From Rhipicephalus microplus (lineage: Eukaryota; Arthropoda; Arachnida; Ixodida; Ixodidae): a DNA stretch of 64,000 nt. Below the pieces are notes generated by a model. The model was given only the letters and a program-made list of their open reading frames with translations, made no database searches and was not told the origin of the DNA. Each line of letters opens with the position of its first letter. The first letter of the stretch is position 1. Below are positions 55,936 to 64,000 of the stretch, piece after piece. The translations under genes and the position numbers were made by a program. The stretch lies in NCBI RefSeq assembly GCF_043290135.1, contig NC_134707.1, forward strand, positions 85,020,447 through 85,084,446, in the 5' to 3' direction.

Positions 55936-57493
55936 GTGAGCTATATTAGCATCATACATCTAAATTTGCGAATAACATACAGCGACTTTCGTGAGAGAGC
56001 GTCGATATCTTTTTTTGCATGAGTTTCTTTTAATCAGCTGTTGATGAAACCCTTTAAGAGAAGGCGCAGCGAAAAAGACACCTTACTGCTGTATGGTCTT
56101 GGGTCATATAAAAAGCGCACTGAATTCGTGTTGAAATATTGTTTGCTACTATTGTACTGCCATGAAAATGACATTTGGAGTTGCAAAATACACTTATCCG
56201 CTTGCGTATTTTGGGTTCTGAATCCTTCTTGCGCTAACCGAATTAGTTTATAGATGGTGTCGCTACTGGTCTCTGGCTGCACTGTGCGCTCAGAGAAAAC
56301 GTGCCCGTCGGCACCTGCCTTCTTTACATCGGTTTTGCGTGGTTTTACCCTTTGTTGCTGGTCGCGGCTGCTTGTGTTTCGACGTTTCATGCGGATAGAA
56401 TTATTAAGATGAAGCGCTCGCAACCAGGATGCAGCATTCAAGCCTGAACTAACTTTATATGCTAGTCAAAACGTTCTGTTTTGCGACCGGTGGAGATAGA
56501 AAGAGCGCCTGCATCGCAGAAATCACGGGGGAAAACTGCATTCCCACTAAGAGCACACAGGGTTGTTCTGCTCATTTCATTAAAGGCAATGTAAAGCTCA
56601 GTTTAAACCTATATGGTCCAGGCGTTAGATTAGTCGAAAGCTCCCAGTTAGAGCAAACACATCGGACGCCGTCGTCTTGCACCCATGACAGAAAAGTGCG
56701 CTTACAACCGATGTGGGTAGCAAAACATGAAAGCTAACGCTGAAAATATATCAATAAGGTGTCTTTCATGTAGACGGAGCCACATCAATTATGTGTACTG
56801 CTTGGAACAAGATGGCACACAAAGAATCAGCGCTCAACATCGATCACCGGACAGTGAACGTCGTGGTGTCCACGCTTTAATGCAGTTGCACATTTTTAAG
56901 CGACGCCAGCGAGTGGGTTCGCATCCGTGCGAACAAATGACTCAACGCCCGTCTTGCCGCCGCAAATGAACATGGCCGCATTCTGACTAGTTTATATTTC
57001 GGTATGAACTTGGACTGTAGGTTTAGGTGGGTTTAAAGTGAACGTTTCATTCATTATTGGTTTACTCGTGAGTTACCCATAATAGTTTGTGTGACTGAGG
57101 CACAGTTGACGTTATCGCACAATGAGTACATTATATAATTTTTCATCTGCAGATGACACTTCGAATCGCGACTGTTCGCGATTGCCGCTGGTCTCTATAA
57201 AATGTGCCCGGTTTGACAAAGGCGTAGAAATGACGCCGGGTCTTGCGAAACGGGTTGAGAATCGTCGAGGCAGAGTAAGCTTCACCACGGGACGTCACGT
57301 CACCGCACTTAAGCCCGGCTGTCCCCTCTTTATAAACCGCTGGGTGGTCGGCCGACACCAGGGATCGAATTCCGCACCACCCGAGGCTGAAGCGGACGCG
57401 TGCTCGAAATGCGGCAGCTACGATAAGGCGAAGAAAGGAGCGTGTTATCTTGAGGTTGTGTACTTAGACGAAAACACAACTATATTCGAGGCT

Positions 57494-57672
57494 TGATTGA
57501 TTGATATGTGGCGTTTAACGTCCCAAAACCACCATTTGATTATGACAGACGCCGTAGTGGAGGGCTCTGGAAATTTCGACCACCTGGGGTTCTTTAACGT
57601 GCACCCAAATCTGAGCACACGGGCCTACAACATTTCCGCCTCTATCGGAAATGCAGCCGCCGCAGGGGAGGC
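57494..57672 (-). mobile_element. Ruka-type SINE lacking its tRNA head
   Basis: It has the GATTGATTGATATGTGGCGT tail (plus view) and the full body to GCAGCCGCCGCAGG, where it stops before the B-box region. Confidence 0.8.
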
Positions 57673-58342
57673 GGGATTCAGCTCTACGTAGAAAAGCTGA
57701 TTTGTACAGCTTCATCGTGAATCAGACAGCCCTTCTCCTGAGTGTCGACGACGTGGGTGCGCTATGAGGACGCAGACATGGAAAATGCAGGCGTGTACTG
57801 CAGGTAAGGCAGTGGTACAAAGTTGAGAACAGAAAAAAAGAACTGTGCCACACAGACAAAGCGCATCCAACAACTGAACTTATTGAAACAAAGAAAAAAA
57901 TAACACAGTAGGAGTGGCATACTAAGCAGCGGGTACTGAAGGCAAACAGAGCACGATCCTCCAGGGGTGCTATTTGTGCATTAAAACACGTGCATCCATC
58001 AAACTCAATAGTAACAATTTTCCTGCTTCATACACCTGTGTCAAACATAGCACACGTGATCCAATAAATTTGTATTTGTTTCGCTAAACGTGTCACGTTT
58101 CTATATGAGAGTGCTATTGAAGGTAGGTGAGCTAACGAACGCGTCATACTTCCCTGACATTACACTGTAAGCTTCAACGATTCTTCTTGTGATTTCGTCT
58201 TTGCTGTTGGCCATTTCTCTTTATGTTTCATTCACATTTACTATTAAAGCAGTCTTGAGGAAGATTGCCCTTGATTACAAGCCTACTACACAAACTCTTG
58301 TGTACTTAAGTAAAACTTCTTTTGGGCCTAGTTGGTTCATAG

Positions 58343-58509
58343 CCATAGAATATACTTTTACAGCGCAAACATAAAACGATCCACAAAGAAAGCGACGACA
58401 CACACCAGCGCTGACTAACAACTCGCTGAGTTGTTAGTCAGCGCTGGTGTGTGTCGTCGCTTTCTTTGTGGATCGTTTTATGTTTGCGCTGTAAAAGTAT
58501 ATTCTATGG
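58343..58509. repeat. Perfect 167-bp palindrome (82-bp arms, 3-bp spacer)
   Basis: The left arm (58343-58424) begins CCATAGAATATACTTTTACA and ends CTGACTAACAACTC. The spacer is GCT, and 58428-58509 is the exact reverse complement of the left arm. GGCCTAGTTGGTTCATAG lies just outside on the left, as at other members of this foldback family. Confidence 0.95.
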
Positions 58510-59173
58510 TCTTGTGTACTTGAAGCCTTTATTTTGGCATGACCACTGTGGCCTTCATTGCCGACATCGAGGGTGCGTCCCTGAGTTTTGTTTGTTTGCG
58601 GTTGTGAAGGGTCATCGGGACCTTCAGTATTTCCTGGAGGCCCTGACAATAGCTAGGTTAGGTGACTTACGCCTGAACAGGCCTTCAGTTGCCTTGTCAG
58701 TAGTAAGGTTGTTTTTCTATCAGGATGACTGAACGTGCAATGAGCATGCTTCTTTAGTGATGATCCTCATATTACATTTATATTTGACTTGTAATTTTTG
58801 TGTCATCTTTTTTTTCTAACGGCGCATGAGTATATTGCGTGGTTCCACAAATAAACATTGCTTGTAAGACAGGCACTGTTGCAAGTGTCCTTCTTTGCCT
58901 GGTATTTCGCCTTTCGCGCTGTTTCCTTCCAATATGTCGTATCAACGTGTCCAAGCAACCTCTTTAGAATAATTTTTTTTTCGTCATTGACGTCTAGCTA
59001 TCAATGATATACGCGAAATCAAAAGTAAAATAAGTTCACACACGTTTTCACTAAATTCAGTGTGCTTTGAACCAGTATGGCTGCAACTACTTTACTAAAA
59101 ACTAAAAATAGTTTCAAAAGAAGCCTTAATTTTATCCGCTTTTTGGTACATGTCAGTTTTTATTTGTTTCTAG

Positions 59174-59331
59174 GGTGGTCTACGAGGCGTTGTATGGACA
59201 GACTGCGCTCAGTTAATATTCATGGTCTTGGCGCCGGTCACTGTCGTCGCCAATGTTTACATCGACATGAAAGCGTCTCGCTGGAATGTACAACCTCTCA
59301 CGGACTTCGACGTTCGCACGTTCATGGGAAA
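59174..59331 (+). CDS. SLC5 symporter, exon 5
   Basis: Acceptor TATTTGTTTCTAG, donor AA|GTAAGT. It reads GGLRGVVWTDCAQLIFMVLA, then PVTVVANVYIDMKASRW and an extramembrane segment ending DFDVRTFMG plus two bases. GGxxxVVWTDxxQ is the most diagnostic SLC5 motif (transmembrane 4/5 region). The residue following the conserved Asp is Cys where Val/Ala is usual. Confidence 0.9.
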
Positions 59332-61945
59332 GTAAGTAGGGTGCCATTCTGTAACTTTTATTAAACTATTGAGAACCTTGAACGTGTTGTTGCTGATAAT
59401 CTTACTTAAACCACGAGGGTGCCATCACTTGTAACTAACGCTACTCTACTCGACTTTATTCTACTCTACTAAATATTCTAATCTACTTTAATAATGTTGA
59501 GCTTAGAATGTATATTGAGACGGGACCGAACAAAGTCGTAACACGTACTATGCGCCAAGCGAACCATTTTGAGGAGTTTGCGGCTACAGTAGCAGTGTTT
59601 GTTCAAAACAAGGATCTCTAACTCACCTCAGTGAGAGGCCCACAGTCAGACAATCGATTTTCGCAAGTGGCCGGGACAGTGCGTAAACATTGTCAGCAAT
59701 CGTTGTCGTTTAGAGGCAACCATTTCCCACTTCTTACATGTCTGAAAATTTGGTGCAAGAATTCCGAAAACGAGTCAATATACCGATCTCCCAAACGACT
59801 AAAATCGGCAAGGCAGTTCGTGAATATAGGTGTCGTTTCTCGGCAACGTTTCAACGCATGGTCACATGGGGTGCCTCACGGCTCACGGAGCAATGCTTAC
59901 GACCAGCGAGACCTGTGAAACGCAGCGACCCACTTATTAAGAAAATGAAACGATATAGTGGGATAAAGACAGAACAGGGCGGGCCACGGGCCATGTGTTT
60001 GTAACTGCCGATGCACATGTTGAACATACAAAGCGGCACAGCTGCAGCCCAATCTGCTGGCACATAAACACAGCAGTAAAGTTTTTGGTAACAGCTTTTT
60101 TTTTATCGCACACTGTGTACTGCTACTTATATTGAAATACACGACGTAGAAACAGGAGTGAGAATCAGGAAAAAATAGAAATCCGGCGTTTTGAGAAGTA
60201 TTTGAACAGGGGATCTTGTTGGATCTAATGTTCACATAAGACATCAAAAGCATGCATATAAAAAGCGACAGCTGTGGTTAGTTGAAAGACCCACGCATTA
60301 CAAAGCAAACGGATCATTGCCAGCAACCACACCAACGGCTTTGCGGGTGCACGCGTTCGTGTTGCCTTTGGGTACTGCGCCAATATTTTCAAAAGAAGGT
60401 TAAAGTCGTAGTGGGACCTCCATAAAACTGCACTTAAGGCCTTCTAGGGCAGTTTCAACCTCGACCCTTCACATTATGTAAGTCCTCTTTCCACAAGGGA
60501 AACAAGACACTATCGCCCTGACACACTAACACCCATTTATGCCAGAAAGAAACACCTACAAGTTTTCCTTCTTTCCACGGACCATTTCAGAATGAAATCC
60601 TCTGCTGGTGCCTCAAAACAATCTGCTTGACATGTACTTCTCTGCATATTTCTTATGAATGCTGTGTTTACTACGTTACATTCCTTTAAATATGTATATA
60701 AACATATGTATGTGTATACCATATTCGTTTGTTTGTTTTGTATCTGTGTATGTTTAGCCGAGTGTATAATTATGTATGCCCGCCCTGCAAGGACCACTGT
60801 CTGGTATGCAGTATGCACTAAAAATGGCCAAATTTAGGCGCACAGACTTATGTGGCACCGAGATGCGAATTCAGTCTAGCCATTGAAAAAGTGATGCCGA
60901 TGGATGTCCTTTGAGCTCGAGAGTCCTCGAAGTTCATTATTGCTTACAACTAACAATACCTCCAAAGAAGCGTTGAATTACATTCATGGCTTTCTGATGT
61001 ACTTCTGATAGTCATGTGTCATCAAGGATTGTTTTCCGCCATAACACAGTTTACGGATCTATTTCGTATACACAGAACAATTTTCAAAAAGTCAAATCGT
61101 GCAAGTTGCTTTCCTTATACAGTGCTTGGTGGCGATAAAGTCGAAATCATCGAGCGTTTTAGCCGGAGATGTATTGCCTATTTCCCTATTTTCAGTCAAC
61201 CGCGCTGAAGACGGACCTCACAGAATGTTTCATCATCTTGCTATAATACTTATGTGGTGAAGGCAGGGCATTCTTTAAAAACAGTATATTTCTTTTTATG
61301 TTGTCCCACCCAACTAGACTCAACTGTAAAATCTCGTCATTAATATGACCAAACTTTTTCGCCTATATATGGGCGCCAACCAAAAAAAATGGGCCTAGAA
61401 CGGTCACTTTACGGAGGGCAAAAAATCGATGGTCAGTTAAAGTGGCGTAGTGAACAACAAGTTAATGGAAAAGAATCCGTTGATGGCAGCGAGCTAAATA
61501 GAGTTACAAAACTTAAAAAATATTGAAGTTTGAAGGGAGACAAAGAACTCAGTTCACACGAGGCAAGAATAATTGCAGGTCATTTCGTGATGCTTCAGTT
61601 TTGCTGTAGACGTAAAACACAGGCTGAGTATTACAAAATATGGCATAATAATCTCCTTCGCAAAAATTAAATAAATAATTCACGTTTACCAACCTATCCT
61701 TAGCCAACGGCCCCGTCGTTTCCGCTGCCGGGACTTCGCACTTTATGCGTGATCCTGACTTGTGTGTCGCGTGGACTAAAGCGTTAATTTACCGTGCGGT
61801 ATAAGGAACAATAGCGATTAAATAGTAGCAGAAGGAAAACAGTTTTTCTGTTTTCGCTTGTACCGTTTCGTGGTTGCCGCTAATCTGTTCAAAAGGGGCT
61901 CCCTGTATCAGGACTGAACATCCCTACTTGTTTCTTCGCGAACAG
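59332..61945 (+). other. SLC5 intron 5
   Basis: Several short ORFs (59631-60004, 61014-61208) lack motifs. No repeat family shared with the rest of the window was recognised. Confidence 0.6.
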
Positions 61946-62086
61946 CTTTGCCCTGGACTTGGCGCACGACGAAGGCGTGTGGGCGACATTTCTCGGGAGC
62001 GCCGCTGTATCCCTATACAGGATCGGCCTCGACCAGGCTGTGGTACAACGTTGTATGGCATCCCGTACGCTGGCACAAGCTCAGAG
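61946..62086 (+). CDS. SLC5 symporter, exon 6; gene continues beyond
   Basis: Acceptor CGCGAACAG, donor AG|GTAAGT. The first base completes Asn. It then reads FALDLAHDEGVWATFLGSAA and VSLYRIGLDQAVVQRCMASR, then TLAQAQR. GLDQAVVQR matches the SLC5 GxDQxxVQRYLxxxxxxxA motif; Tyr in QRY is Cys here. Exit phase is 2. Exons 1-6 give about 274 residues, roughly half of a typical SLC5 protein, so the rest lies to the right; no further exon was found up to 64000. Confidence 0.9.
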
Positions 62087-62100
62087 GTAAGTTTTCATGT

Positions 62101-62342
62101 GCCGCCCCGCCACGGTGTTCTTGTGGCTAAGGAACTCGGCTGGTGACCCGTAGGTCGCGAGATTGAATTCCGGCTGCGCGCGGCTGCATTTCCGATGGAG
62201 GCGGAAATGTTGTAGGCCCGTGTGCTCAGATTTGGGTGCACGTTAAAGAACCCCGGGTGGTCGAAATTTCCGGAGTCCTTCACTACGGCGTCTCTCATAA
62301 TCATATGGTGGTTTTGGGACGTTAAATCCCACATATCAATCA
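62101..62342 (+). mobile_element. Ruka-type SINE 14 bases into SLC5 intron 6
   Basis: Full length in the plus sense: head GCCGCCCCGCCACGGTGTTC, B-box region GAGATTGAATTCCGG, body GGGTGCACGTTAAAGAACCC, tail CACATATCAATC. AAGTTTTCATGTGCC before and AAGTTTCATATGCC after look like a slightly diverged target-site duplication. Confidence 0.85.
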
Positions 62343-62791
62343 AGTTTCATATGCCACATGCTTGCGATGCTTTATGAGTGTGTAAATTAGTACTTGAGAT
62401 CGACACGTGGTAGGTGAATTTTCGTGCGAGACTAAGCCTGCTGTGTGCGCTCGTAGGGTTGGCTTACACCGTGTTCAGACTTGTGCAATAAATTGCAGTC
62501 GTTAGATAGCGCTAGTTTCGTGTACTTCTTTTTCCTTCCTTTTTATGTAGTTTTCTGCAACTTGACATTTTCATTTTTTAGAGGTAGGTATACGGCGATT
62601 GTATTTTTTCCAGCCATTCCTGAACATATTCCGTAGGAAACCCAGAAGACAACAATAAAACTCATGGAGGAGCCACCTGGCACGGTTGAATGGACGGAAA
62701 AGGGACAGGTGTAATGCTAAAATATAGCGACGCAGTGCATGCGAATAAGTGAAAAATGGCAGGAGCGATGCATGCAGAAAAGGCTGTGTCC
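62343..62791. other. SLC5 intron 6, nothing recognised
   Basis: No exon of the symporter and no repeat family was recognised here. Confidence 0.4.
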
Positions 62792-63245
62792 ATAGAGTGT
62801 CTTAAAGTTAACTAGAGGCGACTCTGGCGCGGCGATCGTTCAGCGAGCATGGCAATGAAGGGTAGTAGACATAATTTCCTATACTTCGTACTTGCAGGTG
62901 CCGAATTATTTTTGCTGCTTCGATTATTGCTGGTTTTGGTTTCATTTTGAAGGAAAGGACAAACCCTTTTTAACGTCGTGACCCGATGCGAAATGGATTC
63001 GCAGCCTAATAAGACAGAATAAGGTGGTGAAGCGCAACCGCTGAACATTTGCTGATTTTTTTTTTCGTGAGAAAACAGCTCGAAGTCACAAGAACGCACA
63101 CGGAGCCAGAAGCAGACCAGAAGTACGAAGATTAGACAAATATGTGTACTAGCCATCATTCTCATGCTCGCTGAAACGCCGTGCATGGCAGCTGCCATAG
63201 ACACTAGCGCCAGAGCTCCCTCTAGTGTGTATATAGAAACTCTAT
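62792..63245 (-). mobile_element. TIR element, third copy (inverted)
   Basis: Ends ATAGAGTGTCTTAAAGTTAA then CTAGAGGCGACTCTGG, and the inverted ATAGAGTTTCTATATACACA then CTAGAGGGAGCTCTGG. The interior matches 7742-8180 read on the minus strand (CGTTTCAGCGAGCATGAGAA, CAAATGTTCAGCGGTTGCGC). 454 bp. Confidence 0.75.
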
Positions 63246-63379
63246 CGCTGCTTCAGTTCCCCTGACCTGAAACCTGGGAAGGGGTGAAGAACGCAGTATT
63301 TTGATTTCGTTTCTGTGATGACGCATTGGTGGTTCCAATCCTGGCACCGGCCTTGAAGAAAAGGGTCTTTCACTTGCAC

Positions 63380-63945
63380 TAATGTCTTCGGAGTTTTCTT
63401 GGGCTAAGTGTAGCCTTTATCATTTTATTGGCTAGGAATATTGGCTAGAAAGGAAAATTGTCTACAAAAAGACTCCGGCACGTGGAATCGAACGTCTGAC
63501 CTCTGAAGTTTGTGCGAGGTGTTAGACACTGAGCCACGAAGGAGCACCTGCTGCAACGTCGAAATGACAAGCTATTCATATTTAACTTACCGCTGGCGAT
63601 GGGCATCTCGGAGGGGGGAAGGGGGGGACTATTGTGTTTTCAGTATTACCAGCAAGGTGGCGCGATGAGGCGCGCGTCGCCCGATCGTCACGACGCGGCG
63701 GCGCGCGCTATCATCTCTCACACGCACTTTGCCCAACGGAGAAGAGAGGCTCACGCGTGCGCTCGTTTATCTTGCGGTGGGTACAGTCGTATGCCTTGGG
63801 CTTTCCCCAAATTGTACGCCTTGGGCTTTCACCGGAACGATTCTGTTGTATTCACCAGGCCCACAAAAGCCACTGCACTCGTTGAACAGTCTCCGTTTGC
63901 AAAAAGTGCGAGCTTTTCAGACGCAGCGAAGTAACAACTCACATG
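63380..63945 (-). mobile_element. Composite repeat with internal tRNA-like promoter, copy 2
   Basis: On the minus strand, module 1 (63945-63605: GAGTTGTTACTTCGCTGCGT, AAACGGAGACTGTTCAACGA, TTCCGGTGAAAGCCC, CTGGTAATACTGAAAACACA) leads through AATAGCTTGTCATTTCGACG to a tRNA-like head (CTCCTTCGTGGCTCAGTGTC; AGGTCAGACGTTCGATTCCA) and a T-rich end. The order is identical to 51765-52375. Confidence 0.7.
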
Positions 63946-64000
63946 CTTATACGAAATCATCTGTACCTGCGACTACGTTTCGTGCGTTATTTGTGCATGA

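Larger units (their letters stand above)
55936..59173 (+). other. SLC5 intron 4
   Basis: It contains a truncated SINE (57494-57672) and a long perfect palindrome (58343-58509). A GC-rich plus-strand ORF at 57122-57496 is not recognised. The remaining stretches hold nothing I can support. Confidence 0.6.

Noticed and set aside
57122..57496. 124-codon plus-strand ORF with CSKCGSYD near its end
   Set aside because: One CxxC is not a domain, and the ORF runs into a SINE; likely chance in GC-rich DNA.

Overview
The window looks like nuclear DNA of a hard tick (Ixodidae). It has introns, spliceosomal GT/AG signals, a low gene density and many dispersed elements. About ten copies or fragments belong to one roughly 240-bp tRNA-derived SINE with the hallmarks of the tick SINE Ruka, and a further set of tRNA-headed repeats and short terminal-inverted-repeat (TIR) elements also fits a metastriate tick. 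No rRNA, functional tRNA, CRISPR or bacterial gene was seen.

Layout. 1-9.5 kb: a small intronless gene for a SERTA-like acidic nuclear protein (1511-2047, +), then LINE relics, SINEs and two copies of a ~440-bp TIR element. 9.6-11.1 kb: a one-exon gene on the minus strand for a single-pass membrane protein with a long basic tail; a perfect 148-bp piece of its coding sequence is copied about 1.7 kb away. 15.0-16.1 kb: a 34-bp minisatellite with higher-order periodicity. 19.2-39.1 kb: a minus-strand M13 (neprilysin-like) gene that I reconstruct from three phase-compatible exons. It has a disordered N-terminal domain with SPxKK motifs, a membrane anchor and an M13 ectodomain whose zinc-binding and catalytic residues are replaced. 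43.8-62.1 kb: the first six recognisable exons of a plus-strand SLC5 (sodium/solute symporter) gene that runs past the right edge. A truncated RT/RNase H LINE (45.6-48.2 kb) sits in its first intron on the opposite strand.

The M13-like and SLC5 genes are head to head, about 4.7 kb apart. Both would act at the cell surface: one as a probable non-catalytic peptidase homologue, the other as a Na+-coupled transporter. Most remaining sequence is intron or intergenic DNA made of old mobile elements, foldbacks and microsatellites. All identifications come from reading motifs and splice sites by eye; no database search was possible.
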